A DNA stretch of 64,000 nucleotides from positions 124,001-188,000 of the forward strand of contig JAXHOJ010000063.1 in assembly GCA_034519525.1 (NCBI GenBank). Direction: 5' to 3'. The position numbers and the translations under genes are program-made. Numbering within the stretch: the first letter of the stretch is position 1; the number at the start of each line of letters is the position of its first letter. Below are positions 17,901 through 26,508 of the stretch, piece after piece. Below the pieces are notes generated by a model that did no database searches, was not told the origin of the DNA, and worked only from the letters and a program-made list of their open reading frames with translations. Source of the stretch: Gemmobacter sp034519525 (lineage in GTDB: Bacteria > Pseudomonadota > Alphaproteobacteria > Rhodobacterales > Rhodobacteraceae).

Positions 17901-18455
17901 TCACACCTTCCGCAGCCTATCTCCCACCCGCATCACCCCGTCCCGCTCCACCGAGCACAGCACGCCGCGCAGGCGCAGCGGCTCGTGCCCGGGCTGCACG
18001 ATCCAGTCCTTGGCATCCCGGCCATAGCGCACCTTCCACTTCACGCAGCCGTCGTTGAACAGGTCGCTCACCCGCAGAAGCGCGGTTCCGGCCTGAAGCA
18101 GGGTGCCGACCGGCAGGTTGGCCTCGGTCGTGTCCAGATCGGCGATCACCGTGTCGCCGGGGTGGGGCGTGCCGTCACGGTCGCGCCAGACCAGATCCAG
18201 CACCCGGCGCGGCAGGATGGAAACCTGGATACGCGGATCGCCAGCACCATCGGGCAGCCTGGCCCAGGGCGCGGTTTCGAACCTTTCGCCGGGGATGCCG
18301 CGCGCCCGTGTCAGCTCCAGCGCCTCGGGGAAGCTGCGCTGGTTGTAACCGGGGCGAAAGCACAGCTGCAGGATGGGGGCATCGTCCTTGGGCGCGGCCA
18401 GAACATCGGGCAGGGCCGCCATCAACTCGGCCATGGTTATGGGGGGAAGGGTCAC
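17901..18455 (-). CDS. MOSC domain-containing protein
   Basis: MOSC domains bind sulfur or molybdenum-cofactor-like ligands. In this 184-residue protein the C-terminal half carries the family core DLFNDGCVKWKVRYGRDA (with the conserved cysteine) and ends RGVLCSVERDGVMRVGDRL, close to the usual MOSC ending. GTG 18455 is the preferred start because it overlaps the cobD stop by 4 bases (GTGA), making this the third gene of a cobC-cobD-MOSC operon. Its specific substrate is not known. Confidence 0.8.
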   Translation of the reverse strand: MTLPPITMAELMAALPDVLAAPKDDAPILQLCFRPGYNQRSFPEALELTRARGIPGERFETAPWARLPDGAGDPRIQVSILPRRVLDLVWRDRDGTPHPGDTVIADLDTTEANLPVGTLLQAGTALLRVSDLFNDGCVKWKVRYGRDAKDWIVQPGHEPLRLRGVLCSVERDGVMRVGDRLRKV

Positions 18456-19366
18456 AGGATCACCATCAGCAGGGTTAGCGCCAGCATCAGCCCCCAAGCC
18501 CGCCACAGCGCATCACAGGCGGCCTCGATCTCCACCGGGCCGGGGTGGCGCCGCCCTTCGGGAAACACCCAGGGAAAGGATTTCATCTCGCCATTATAGC
18601 TGCGCCGGCCAGACAGCGATATGCCCAGAACGACGGCCATTGCCGCTTCCGGCCAGCCCGCATTGGGCGACCGGTGCAGCGGCGCATCGCGCAGGATCAC
18701 CCGGCTGGCATCGGGGCGCCAATGCGCCAGCACCAGCAGCAGCGCGGTCAGCCGTGCCGGGATCAGGTTCAGCAGATCGTCGAACCGCGCGGCCGCCCAG
18801 CCGAACTGTTCATGCCGGGGGGTGCGGTGGCCGATCATGCTGTCGGCGGTATTGGTGATCTTGTACAGCAGCAGCCCCGGCAGACCCGCGACCAGATACC
18901 AGAACAGCGGCGCAATCACCCCGTCTGACAGGTTTTCGGCGGCGCTTTCGATGGCGGCGCGGGCCACCGCCGGCTCATCCATCGCCGCCGTGTCGCGGCC
19001 CACGATCATCGCGACCGCGCGCCGCCCCTCGGCCAGCGACATGCGCAGACCCCGCGCCACAGCGCGCACATGATCGACCAGACTGCGCTGCGCCAGCAGG
19101 ATAGCCACGGCCAGCACCTCCAGCAGCCCGCCATCGGGGATCAGATGGATCAGCCATCCCAGAAGCAGCGCCCCCAGCCCCAGCCCGGCCATCGCCGCCA
19201 CACCCTTCATCCGCCGGGCGGCGCCATGGTTCAGCCGCCGGTCGGCCTGCGCCACGGCGCGGCCCATCAGCACGGCAGGATGCGGCAGGCGGGACCACAG
19301 CCATTTCGGCTCGCCCAGGGCGGCATCCAGCAGCATGGCGGGCAGCAGCAGGGTGGCAGGCATCAC
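18452..19366 (-). CDS. cobD: Adenosylcobinamide-phosphate synthase
   Basis: Membrane enzyme (CobD in Pseudomonas denitrificans naming, CbiB in Salmonella) that attaches aminopropanol phosphate to adenosylcobyric acid late in B12 synthesis. The 304 residues are hydrophobic and show the family's N-terminal LLDAALGEPKWLWSRLPHPAVLMG, SAAENLSDGVIAPLFWY and KITNTADSMIGHR. The start is GTG 19366 or the adjacent ATG 19363; both overlap the end of cobC, so the genes are coupled. Confidence 0.93.
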   Translation of the reverse strand: MMPATLLLPAMLLDAALGEPKWLWSRLPHPAVLMGRAVAQADRRLNHGAARRMKGVAAMAGLGLGALLLGWLIHLIPDGGLLEVLAVAILLAQRSLVDHVRAVARGLRMSLAEGRRAVAMIVGRDTAAMDEPAVARAAIESAAENLSDGVIAPLFWYLVAGLPGLLLYKITNTADSMIGHRTPRHEQFGWAAARFDDLLNLIPARLTALLLVLAHWRPDASRVILRDAPLHRSPNAGWPEAAMAVVLGISLSGRRSYNGEMKSFPWVFPEGRRHPGPVEIEAACDALWRAWGLMLALTLLMVIL

Positions 19367-20325
19367 AGATCCTCCAGCGCGGTTTCAAGGCGGGCCCAGC
19401 CATCGGCGGGGGGCAGGCCCAAGCGCAGCCATCCGGGCGCATAGGGGAAGATCCGGGTCCAGATCCGGTGCCGGGCCAGCGCCTGTTGCCATGCCGTTGC
19501 ATCCGCCACCTGATATAGCCGGAACAGCGGGGTGCCCCCCTGCAGCTGCGCCCCGCGCGCCTGCATCAGCGCATCCAGCCGCGCGGCATCCTGCACCAGC
19601 CGGGCGCGCGTGGCCACGGCCCAGCCCGGATCGGCCAGCGCCGCCGCCCCCGTTTCCAGCGCCGGGCCAGAGACGCACCACGGCCCCAGCAGATCGGCCA
19701 GATGCCCCGCAGGCCCGGTGAGCGTCTCGCGCCGCCCGATGGCGAATCCCAGCCGCAGCCCGGCCAGCCCCCAGAATTTGCCAAAACTTTTCAGAACCAC
19801 CACGCCCGGATCGGCGGCGCGGGCAATCTGGCTGGCCTCGGGCATCACATCGCAGAAACTTTCGTCGATCACCGTCAGACGGCTGCCCGCCTCGGTCAGC
19901 GGCCACAACCGGCCATCAGGGTTATTCGGATGCACGATCACCTTCACCGGCGCCATGCCGCTGTCGGCCACCTGCAACCCGGCCAGCCGAAAGGCGCGGG
20001 CATGTTCGTTATAGGTCGGCCCGGCAATCACCGCATCGGCGGGGCAAAGCGCGGGCATCCGCGCAATCAGCGCCGAGGCCCCGGCGGCCGCCACGATCTC
20101 GGCCCCGGCGGGCACCTGCCAGAACTGCCGCGCCGCCGCCAGCAGCCGCGCCATCGCCGCCCGGTCGGGCAGCGCTGTCCAGCAATCTGCGGGCAGCGGG
20201 GGCAGCGGATAGGGGACGGGGTTGATGCCGGTCGACAGATCAAGCCAGTCGGCCCGCGCCCCGCCCCAGCGCGCGGCGGCCGCATCCACGCCGCCGCCAT
20301 GATCCGGTTCCGCCTGAGGCTGCAT
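19363..20325 (-). CDS. cobC: Threonine-phosphate decarboxylase-like aminotransferase
   Basis: PLP enzyme (CobC in P. denitrificans naming) that makes aminopropanol phosphate from threonine phosphate for the cobalamin nucleotide loop. The 320 residues follow the class I/II fold: DLSTGINPVPYPLPPLP near the N-terminus, VHPNNPDGRLW, VIDESFCDV, and the PLP lysine in SFGKFWGLAGLRLGF. It directly precedes cobD, whose product uses its product. The divergent upstream region carries a strong palindrome and hairpin but no cobalamin riboswitch that I could recognise. Confidence 0.9.
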   Translation of the reverse strand: MQPQAEPDHGGGVDAAAARWGGARADWLDLSTGINPVPYPLPPLPADCWTALPDRAAMARLLAAARQFWQVPAGAEIVAAAGASALIARMPALCPADAVIAGPTYNEHARAFRLAGLQVADSGMAPVKVIVHPNNPDGRLWPLTEAGSRLTVIDESFCDVMPEASQIARAADPGVVVLKSFGKFWGLAGLRLGFAIGRRETLTGPAGHLADLLGPWCVSGPALETGAAALADPGWAVATRARLVQDAARLDALMQARGAQLQGGTPLFRLYQVADATAWQQALARHRIWTRIFPYAPGWLRLGLPPADGWARLETALEDL

Positions 20326-20390
20326 GGTTCCCCCGTTTCAGCTGCCGAAGGGATGGCCGATTCCGCCGCCTTTGGCAACAGCACGGGCTG

Positions 20391-20435
20391 GGCGCAGCGC
20401 TGCGCCTTTTGTGCAACAGGGGTGGTGCCAAAAGG
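20391..20435. promoter_or_regulatory. Palindrome and adjoining hairpin in the cobC upstream region
   Basis: A perfect 16-bp palindrome GGCGCAGCGCTGCGCC (20391-20406) is followed by a stem CCTTTTG (20405-20411) / CAAAAGG (20429-20435). It lies between divergent cobC (minus) and the gene at 20538 (plus). It could be an operator, a leader structure or a terminator for a short leader; role unproven. Confidence 0.45.
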
Positions 20436-20537
20436 CTGCGTCACGCAAGAATGGCGGAAATGTCGCAAATCTGTCGGGTTGTGCCTTGATATTATGCGGT
20501 TTCGGCAGAAACTGGAAAGCAGGAGGAGGAACGGGCC

Positions 20538-20885
20538 ATGCTGGAATTTCTGCCAAAAGACGTGCGTGAGGGGCTGGTTCTGGCGCAGACGCGCAAGGCG
20601 CAGCGCAGCCGGTTGCGGGTGCAGCTGGGGCAGGCGGTCTTCCCCGTCGTGCAGCTGACCGCCGATACCATCGTGCTGGAGGCCGGGCTTTCGCCCCGCC
20701 TGCGCGGCGTGATCGACGTGTTCGATGGCGCCCGCCATATCCTGCAGGGGCTGGTGGTTGCCACCCGGCAGGAGGACGGCCTGCTGGTCTGCAGCTTCAA
20801 GCGCAGCAATACCGTCAGCGACACCCCGCCGCTGGATTATGTGCGCGATGAAAACGCCCCCGCGGGGCTGCTGCCCCGGCTGTAA
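20538..20885 (+). CDS. Unknown 115-residue protein
   Basis: I do not recognise this protein. It has a very good start: ATG 20538 is preceded by GCAGGAGGAGGAAC. The product has no signal peptide or membrane segment. Its first 25 residues are basic (KAQRSRLRVQ), followed by alternating hydrophobic and polar residues that suggest a compact beta-barrel-like domain (FPVVQLTADTIVLEAG, GLVVATRQEDGLLVCSFKRS), vaguely like PilZ-type folds but without their RxxxR motif. It is divergent from cobC and convergent with the broken C-S lyase gene. Confidence 0.7.
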   Translation: MLEFLPKDVREGLVLAQTRKAQRSRLRVQLGQAVFPVVQLTADTIVLEAGLSPRLRGVIDVFDGARHILQGLVVATRQEDGLLVCSFKRSNTVSDTPPLDYVRDENAPAGLLPRL

Positions 20886-20892
20886 GGCGGGC

Positions 20893-20909
20893 GCCCGGTC
20901 GTGCCGGGC
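20893..20909. terminator. Hairpin between convergent genes
   Basis: GCCCGG (20893-20898) and CCGGGC (20904-20909) form a short GC-rich stem with loop TCGTG. It lies between the stop of the 115-residue gene and the 3' end of the C-S lyase pseudogene. It has no clear T-tract on either side. Confidence 0.4.
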
Positions 20910-20919
20910 CCCCACCAGA

Positions 20920-22103
20920 TCACTGCAGATCGGCAAAGGCCTTCTGCAACCGTGCCACCGCCGCCTCGACATTGGCGCGCGGCGTAGCCAGGTTGAAGCG
21001 CAGATAGCTCTCGCCCCCGGTGCCAAAGCTGGCGCCATGATTGGCGGCGATGCCTGCGCCCTGTTCCACCCGCGCGATGAATTCCGCAGGCGCCATGCCG
21101 GTGCCCGAAAAATCGACCCAGGCCAGATAGGTCGCCTCCAGCGGCATCGACTGCAGGCCGGGGATGCCATTCACCCCCGCATCAAAGATCTGCCGGTTGC
21201 CATCGAGATAGGCCATCAGCGCATCGACCCAGGCCGCGCCTTCGGGGCTGTAGGCCGCCGTCGCCATGACAAGCCCGAAGGAATTGCCAGAAATCCCCAT
21301 CGCCGCCATCCGTGCGGCAAAGCGGGCGCGCAGGGTTTCTTCCGGGATGATGACATTGCCGGAATGGCTGCCCGCGATGTTGAAGGTCTTGGTGGTGGCC
21401 GTCATCATCACCAGCCGGTCGCGATCTCCGGCGCGGCCAGCGGCATGACGGTATGCTTCTGCCCCGGATAGACCAGATCATGGTGGATCTCGTCCGACAC
21501 CAGGATCAGGTCATGCTTCTGGCAGAAGGCGGCAATCGCCTGCAGCTCTGCCAGGCTCCACACCCGCCCGCCGGGATTATGCGGCGAACACAGGATCAGC
21601 ATCCGCTCCGTCCCGGTCATCCGGGCATCCCATTCGGCGGTGTCAAAGCCGTGGCGCCCTTCGGTCACTGTCAGCGGACATTCCACCACCCGCCGCCCGG
21701 CCGCTTTGATGACGCGGGCAAAGGCGTGATACACCGGCGTCATCAGCACCACACCCTCGCCCGGCAGGGTAAAGGTATCCACGCACAGCGCCGTGCCGTT
21801 CACCAGCCCATGGGTGGTGAAGATCGCCGCCGGGTCCACCGTCCAGCCATGCCGGGTCTTCATCCACCAGCAGATCGCCGCCAGATAGGCCCGGTCATCG
21901 CCGAAATAGCCGTAAACCCCATGCGCGGCCATCGCCTCCACCGCGCCCTGCACGCAGGCCGGCGGGCGAAAATCCATATCGGCCACCCACATCGGCAGCC
22001 CGGTTTCCGGCGCCACGCCATAGAGCGCCTCCATCATGTCCCATTTCACGGAATGGGTGCCGATACGGTTGATCTGTTCGTCAAAATCCGGGGCGGTGGT
22101 CAT
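20920..22103 (-). pseudogene. PatB/MalY-type C-S lyase aminotransferase, frameshifted
   Basis: PLP-dependent cystathionine beta-lyase-like enzyme. The N-terminal part (22103 down to about 21415) runs from MTTAPDFDEQINRIGTHSVK through WVADMDFRPP, GVYGYFGDD, CSPHNPGGRVW and LVSDEIHHDLVYPG, then ends prematurely at APEIATGW. The C-terminal part continues in another frame from DRLVMMTATTKTFNIAGSHS, with the PLP lysine in TATTKTFN. Adding one G near 21415 (GCG ACC to GCG GAC C) restores a continuous 394-residue protein, normal for the family. Both parts keep conserved residues, so the shift is either very recent or a sequencing error. Confidence 0.85.
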
Positions 22104-22377
22104 GGGTCTTCCTTCTGCTGCGCGCAGCCTAACCGGGCGCAGGGGCGTTGCAAGAGCGGCCCCAAGGATAAAGCCGCCGGAACGATGTGCCAATATGCTG
22201 CGCCAAAATAGGAATTTCTCCCGAAAATCCCGGCAAAGCTGCGGCTTCGGCCCGCGGTCCACCCCCGGGCCGGAACAAAGCCGCGAAGGAAATTCTGCAT
22301 ATCCGCCCCCCGATCGCGCTTTTTCTGCCCCGCCTCCACCATTGCGTGCAGCAAGATGACCAAGTAAATCAGGCCCC

Positions 22378-22893
22378 ATGAAACGCCCGATCCTCATTCA
22401 TCCCGATCCGCGCCTGAAAAAGCTGTGCGATCCCGTCGCCTCGGTCACGCCGGATTTCGGCAAGCTGGCCGAGGATATGCTGGAAACCATGTATGATGCC
22501 CCCGGCGTCGGTCTTGCCGCGCCGCAGATCGGCATCACCCGGCGGCTGATCGTGCTGGATTGCGAAAAGGCGCCCGATGCGCCGCGCCCGCTGGTGATGT
22601 TCAACCCCGAAATCACCTGGTCGTCCGAGGATCGTTCGACCTATGAAGAGGGCTGTCTGTCGATCCCCGATCAATATGCCGAGGTGCAGCGCCCCGCCGA
22701 AGTGCGCGTGCAATGGCTGGGGCTGGATGGCAAGCGGCAGGAAGAACAGTTCGCAGGTCTCTGGGCCACCTGTGTGCAGCACGAGATCGACCATCTGAAC
22801 GGCAAGCTGTTCATTGATTATCTGGGGCCGCTGAAACGCCAGATGATCACCCGCAAGATGGAAAAGCTGAAACGCGAACGCGGGCGGGGCTAG
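22378..22893 (+). CDS. def: Peptide deformylase
   Basis: Metalloenzyme that removes the N-terminal formyl group from nascent proteins. The 171 residues carry all three canonical motifs: GVGLAAPQIG, EGCLSIP (metal cysteine) and QHEIDHLNG (metal histidines and catalytic glutamate). It is the first of three consecutive deformylase-family genes followed by fmt, so the enzymes that add and remove the formyl group are encoded together. ATG 22378 gives MKRPILIHPDPRLK, the normal family start. Confidence 0.96.
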   Translation: MKRPILIHPDPRLKKLCDPVASVTPDFGKLAEDMLETMYDAPGVGLAAPQIGITRRLIVLDCEKAPDAPRPLVMFNPEITWSSEDRSTYEEGCLSIPDQYAEVQRPAEVRVQWLGLDGKRQEEQFAGLWATCVQHEIDHLNGKLFIDYLGPLKRQMITRKMEKLKRERGRG

Positions 22894-22896
22894 GCC

Positions 22897-23391
22897 ATGA
22901 CCGTGCTGCCGATCCTGCGCTGGCCCGACCACCGCCTGCAAAGCCCCTGCGCCCCGGTGGCCGAAATCACCGCAGAAATCGGCACCCTGGCCGCCGATAT
23001 GCTGGATACGATGTATGCAGCGCCGGGCCGTGGCCTTGCCGGCCCGCAGGTCGGCGCACTGCTGCGGATCTTCGTGATGGATACCACCTGGAAGGACGGC
23101 CCGCGCAGCCCGCGCGTCTGCATCAACCCCGAAATCCTCTGGCGCTCTGAAACCCTTGTTGCGGGCCCCGAAGGCTGCCTGTCGATCCCGGGCATCACCA
23201 CCGAAATCACCCGCGCCGCCGCGATCCGCCTGCGCTGGACCGGCCTTGATAGTGTGACCCGTGACGAAGATCTGACCGGCTTCGATGCGATCTGCGCCCA
23301 GCATGAATACGATCACCTCGACGGGATCGTGACCTTTGACCGCCTGCCGCCCGATGCCCGCGCCCAGGCCGAAGCCGAGTATATCGCATGA
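22897..23391 (+). CDS. Second peptide deformylase-family protein
   Basis: A 164-residue deformylase homologue. Its motifs are close to canonical: GRGLAGPQVG (the second alanine of GLAAPQ is Gly), EGCLSIPG with the metal cysteine, and QHEYDHLDG with the HExxH zinc/iron motif and catalytic glutamate. It could therefore be active. It starts 3 bases after the first def gene, and its stop overlaps the third by 4 bases (ATGA). The C-terminus (ARAQAEAEYIA) is short compared with standard Def. Confidence 0.88.
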   Translation: MTVLPILRWPDHRLQSPCAPVAEITAEIGTLAADMLDTMYAAPGRGLAGPQVGALLRIFVMDTTWKDGPRSPRVCINPEILWRSETLVAGPEGCLSIPGITTEITRAAAIRLRWTGLDSVTRDEDLTGFDAICAQHEYDHLDGIVTFDRLPPDARAQAEAEYIA

Positions 23392-23891
23392 CCGCCCGCC
23401 GCTGCCTGCCCTGGCCCGACAAACGCCTGCACACCCCGGCCGCCCCGGTCGAGGCGATCACCGATGACATCCGCGCCCATTGGCGCGACATGGTCGATAC
23501 GATGGAGGCGATGCCCGGCTATGGCCTGGGTGGCCCGCAGATCGGCGTCATGCTGCGCCTCGCCGTCGTCGATTGCAGCGAGGAACGCGGCAAGGCCGTG
23601 CTGATGGCCAACCCCGAGGTGTTGCACGCCTCGGTCCAGTTCCGCGAACATGAAGAGGCCAGCCCCAATCTGCCCGGCGTCTCTGCCGTCATCAGCCGCC
23701 CCCGCGCTGTCACCGTGCGGTTCCTGAACGCGGCGGGCGAGATCGAGGATCGTGATTTCGTCGGCATCTGGGCCACCAGCGCCCAGCATCAGATCGACCA
23801 TTGCAATGGTCGGATGTATTTCGACCATCTGAAACCGCTGAAACGCAAGATGCTGATCCAGCGCGCCGAAAAGCTGAAGGCGCGGGGATGA
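23388..23891 (+). CDS. Third deformylase-family protein, active site degraded
   Basis: A 167-residue paralogue that keeps the fold signature GYGLGGPQIG but has lost the catalytic residues. The EGCLS/IP motif reads EEASPNLPG, with no metal cysteine. The HExxH motif reads HQIDH, with the catalytic glutamate replaced by glutamine. The frame is intact with normal base use and ATGA overlaps on both sides, so it is kept under selection, probably as a non-enzymatic or altered-function protein. It is coupled directly to fmt. Confidence 0.88.
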   Translation: MTARRCLPWPDKRLHTPAAPVEAITDDIRAHWRDMVDTMEAMPGYGLGGPQIGVMLRLAVVDCSEERGKAVLMANPEVLHASVQFREHEEASPNLPGVSAVISRPRAVTVRFLNAAGEIEDRDFVGIWATSAQHQIDHCNGRMYFDHLKPLKRKMLIQRAEKLKARG

Positions 23892-24799
23892 GGATCGTTT
23901 TCATGGGCACACCGGAATTTTCGGTTCCGGTGCTGGAGGCGCTGGCCGCCCACCATCAGGTGATCTGCGTCTATTCCCAGCCGCCCCGGCCTGCCGGGCG
24001 CGGCAAGAAAGATCGCCCCTCGCCGGTGCAGGCAAGGGCCGAGGCTTTGGGCCTGCCGGTCCGCCACCCCACCAGCCTGAAAGGCGCCGAAGCCCAGGCC
24101 GATTTTGCCGCGCTTCAGGCCGATGTCGCCGTGGTGGTGGCCTATGGTCTGATCCTGCCACAGGCCGTTCTGGATGCGCCGCGGCATGGCTGTCTGAACA
24201 TCCATGCCTCGCTTCTGCCGCGCTGGCGGGGTGCGGCACCGATCCACCGCGCCATCATGGCGGGCGATACGGAGACCGGGATCTGCATCATGCAGATGGA
24301 GGCGGGGCTTGATACCGGCCCGGTGCTGCTGCGCGAGGCCACGCCGATCGGGGCCGAAGAAACCACCGGCCAGCTGCATGACCGGCTCAGCCAGATGGGG
24401 GCGCGGCTGATCCTTGATGCGCTGGCCGATCTGTCGGGACGCAAGCCAGACATACAGCCCGACGCAGGCGTGACCTATGCCAGCAAGATCGAAAAGGCCG
24501 AAGCGCGGGTGGATTGGTCGCGCCCGGCGGCCGAGGTGGATCGCCTGATCCGGGGCCTGTCGCCCTTTCCGGGCGCATGGTGCGATGTGGGGGGCGAGCG
24601 GCTCAAGCTGCTGGGCAGCCGTCTGGCCGAAGGGCAGGGGGCACCGGGGCAGGTGCTGGCCGATCCCGATCTGAAACGCCTGCGCATCGCCTGCGGCAGC
24701 GGCGCGGTGGATATCACCCTGGCGCAGCGCGAAGGCAAACGCGCCATGCCGCCCGAAGATGTGCTGCGCGGATTCGCGTTGCCAGACCGGCTGGCGTGA
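23888..24799 (+). CDS. fmt: Methionyl-tRNA formyltransferase
   Basis: Formylates initiator Met-tRNA using 10-formyltetrahydrofolate. The 303 residues begin MRIVFMGTPEFSVPVLEAL and contain the catalytic stretch NIHASLLPRWRGAAPIHRAI, followed by MQMEAGLDTGPVL and a C-terminal tRNA-binding domain with TYASKIEKAEARVDW. ATG 23888 overlaps the stop of the third deformylase-like gene by 4 bases, closing a four-gene operon. The adjacent gene at 24821 is convergent. Confidence 0.95.
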   Translation: MRIVFMGTPEFSVPVLEALAAHHQVICVYSQPPRPAGRGKKDRPSPVQARAEALGLPVRHPTSLKGAEAQADFAALQADVAVVVAYGLILPQAVLDAPRHGCLNIHASLLPRWRGAAPIHRAIMAGDTETGICIMQMEAGLDTGPVLLREATPIGAEETTGQLHDRLSQMGARLILDALADLSGRKPDIQPDAGVTYASKIEKAEARVDWSRPAAEVDRLIRGLSPFPGAWCDVGGERLKLLGSRLAEGQGAPGQVLADPDLKRLRIACGSGAVDITLAQREGKRAMPPEDVLRGFALPDRLA

Positions 24800-24820
24800 C
24801 GCGGGGCTTTCTGAAAAATC

Positions 24821-25345
24821 CTAATCTGTCAGACGTTTAAGCGCGTCTTTCAGGCGAAACCCCTTGCCGCCCGCCATCTGCCACAGCAGCTGCCCCTGCC
24901 AGGCGGCGAACAGCAGCGCCGCCGTTTCGCGCCCCTTGGCCCCGCCCCCCAGCCGCAGGGCCAGCGCGCTTTCCACCTGCGCCCGCCAGGCCTCGGCCCG
25001 CGCCCGCAGCAGCGGATCGCGGAAATCCGCCGCCAGCAGCGTCAGATCCGCGGTTTCAGGCGCATCCGCCCCCAGCGCCTTCAGAAAGGCCTGCGCGCCC
25101 TTGGCGTTCAGCGGCGCCTGTTCCTCGGCGGCGCGGGTGGTCGCCTCCAGCTCGGTCCAGGCGGCGGAAAGCGCATGGTGCAGCATCGCATCCCGCGACC
25201 CGAACCGCTGCACCAGCGTGGGCGGCGCAAGCCCGGTGGCCTGCGCAACTGTCGAAAAAGAAACAGATTTTTCACCGCCCTGCGCCAGAAGCTGGCGGAT
25301 GGCGGCAAAAACGGCCAGATCGGGGATAAGTTTCTTGCGCGGCAT
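24821..25345 (-). CDS. TetR/AcrR family transcriptional regulator
   Basis: A 174-residue regulator. The N-terminal helix-turn-helix runs from VFAAIRQLLAQGGEKSVSFS through TVAQATGLAPPTLVQRFGSRDAML, the standard TetR pattern, and is followed by an alpha-helical ligand-binding part rich in Ala and Leu. The ligand is unknown. It lies 75 bases downstream of the TRIC-type channel gene on the same strand and may be read through from it. It is convergent with fmt. Confidence 0.88.
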   Translation of the reverse strand: MPRKKLIPDLAVFAAIRQLLAQGGEKSVSFSTVAQATGLAPPTLVQRFGSRDAMLHHALSAAWTELEATTRAAEEQAPLNAKGAQAFLKALGADAPETADLTLLAADFRDPLLRARAEAWRAQVESALALRLGGGAKGRETAALLFAAWQGQLLWQMAGGKGFRLKDALKRLTD

Positions 25346-25420
25346 AAGGTCGTTATAAACGCAGGATCACGCTTTGAAAGCCAAAACCTCCCCCGCAGGC
25401 TTCATGCGCCCAGGATCCGC

Positions 25421-26047
25421 TCAGCGCAGCCCGTTGCGCGGCGCGCGCCCCCGGTAGACCGGCAGCTTCCAGCCAAAGCCCAGCGACCCGGCGCGCAGCA
25501 GAAAGGTCACCGCCGCACAGCCGATCAACCCGCCCTCCAGCCCCAGCGCGGCAAAGATCACCGCCACCACAGCCCCGGCAAAGGCCGCCGTCACATAGAT
25601 TTCACCCTGTTTCAGCACCAGCGGCACCTCGTTGCAGACCACATCGCGCATCAGCCCGCCCATGCAGCCGGTGATCATCCCCATCACGATCACGATGGGC
25701 CAACCCAGCCCGGCGCCCATCGCCACGCCCACACCGGCAGGCACCGCCACCGCCAGCGCGCAGGCATCCAGCCAGACCAGCGCGCGATACCGGCTTTCCA
25801 GCCGGTGCGCCGCAAAGAACACCACGACCGCCGCCCCCGCCGCCACCGCCAGAACCGCCGGATTGCCGATCCAGAACACCGTATCGCGGTTGATCAGCAC
25901 ATCCCGCAACGTGCCCCCACCCACCGCCGTCAGGCAGGCAATGAAGATGAATCCCACGATATCCAGCTGCGACCGGCTGGCCACCAGCGCGCCGGTCAGC
26001 GCGAAAACCGCGACCGAAGCCAGATCCAGCGCCGAAATCAGCGTCAT
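25421..26047 (-). CDS. TRIC-type/UPF0126 membrane protein
   Basis: Predicted inner-membrane cation channel of the prokaryotic TRIC (UPF0126, YicG) family. The 208 residues form about seven membrane segments with the internal duplication typical of the family: GGGTLRDVLINRDTVFWIGNP in the first half and GCMGGLMRDVVCNEVPLVL in the second. Its ATG overlaps the rnhA stop by 4 bases, so the two are coupled despite unrelated functions. Confidence 0.88.
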   Translation of the reverse strand: MTLISALDLASVAVFALTGALVASRSQLDIVGFIFIACLTAVGGGTLRDVLINRDTVFWIGNPAVLAVAAGAAVVVFFAAHRLESRYRALVWLDACALAVAVPAGVGVAMGAGLGWPIVIVMGMITGCMGGLMRDVVCNEVPLVLKQGEIYVTAAFAGAVVAVIFAALGLEGGLIGCAAVTFLLRAGSLGFGWKLPVYRGRAPRNGLR

Positions 26048-26508
26048 GCCGCGCCCTTTTTCTTGAACGGCGCCATGCCGGCGCGGGCCAGTTCATCCGC
26101 GGCCTCGTTCTCGGCATGGCCCGCATGGCCCTTGATCCATTTCCACACCACCTTGTGCCGCGCCTGCGCCTCGTCCAGCCGCTGCCAGAGATCGACGTTT
26201 TTCACCGGCTTGCGGTCGGCGGTTTTCCAGCCATTGCGCTTCCAGCCGTGAATCCAGCTGGTGACGCCGTTCTTCACATAGGCGCTGTCGGTCACCACGG
26301 TAATTTCTGACGGGCGGCTCAGCGCCTCCAGCGCCGAGATGGCGGCCAGCAGCTCCATGCGGTTGTTGGTGGTATCCGGCTCGCCGCCCTGCAGCCGCCG
26401 TTCCTTCACCACCGCCTCGCCTTCGCGCGCCAGCATCAACACGCCCCAGCCTCCGGGGCCGGGGTTGCCGGAACAGGCTCCGTCAGTATAGGCGAACAGA
26501 TCGGGCAT
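26044..26508 (-). CDS. rnhA: Ribonuclease HI
   Basis: Cuts RNA in RNA-DNA hybrids. The 154-residue protein shows the four-carboxylate active site: Asp in AYTDGACSGNPGPGGWG, Glu in NNRMELLA, Asp in VVTDSAYV and Asp in HAENEAADELAR. ATG 26508 gives MPDLFAYTDGAC, the normal start; the open frame upstream overlaps a repeat element and lacks homology. The C-terminal tail ends with lysine-rich FKKKGAA. First gene of rnhA-TRIC-(TetR). Confidence 0.95.
   Translation of the reverse strand: MPDLFAYTDGACSGNPGPGGWGVLMLAREGEAVVKERRLQGGEPDTTNNRMELLAAISALEALSRPSEITVVTDSAYVKNGVTSWIHGWKRNGWKTADRKPVKNVDLWQRLDEAQARHKVVWKWIKGHAGHAENEAADELARAGMAPFKKKGAA

Noticed and set aside
20326..20537. Cobalamin riboswitch before cobC
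   Set aside because: The B12-box sequence and the usual conserved core could not be found on the minus strand.
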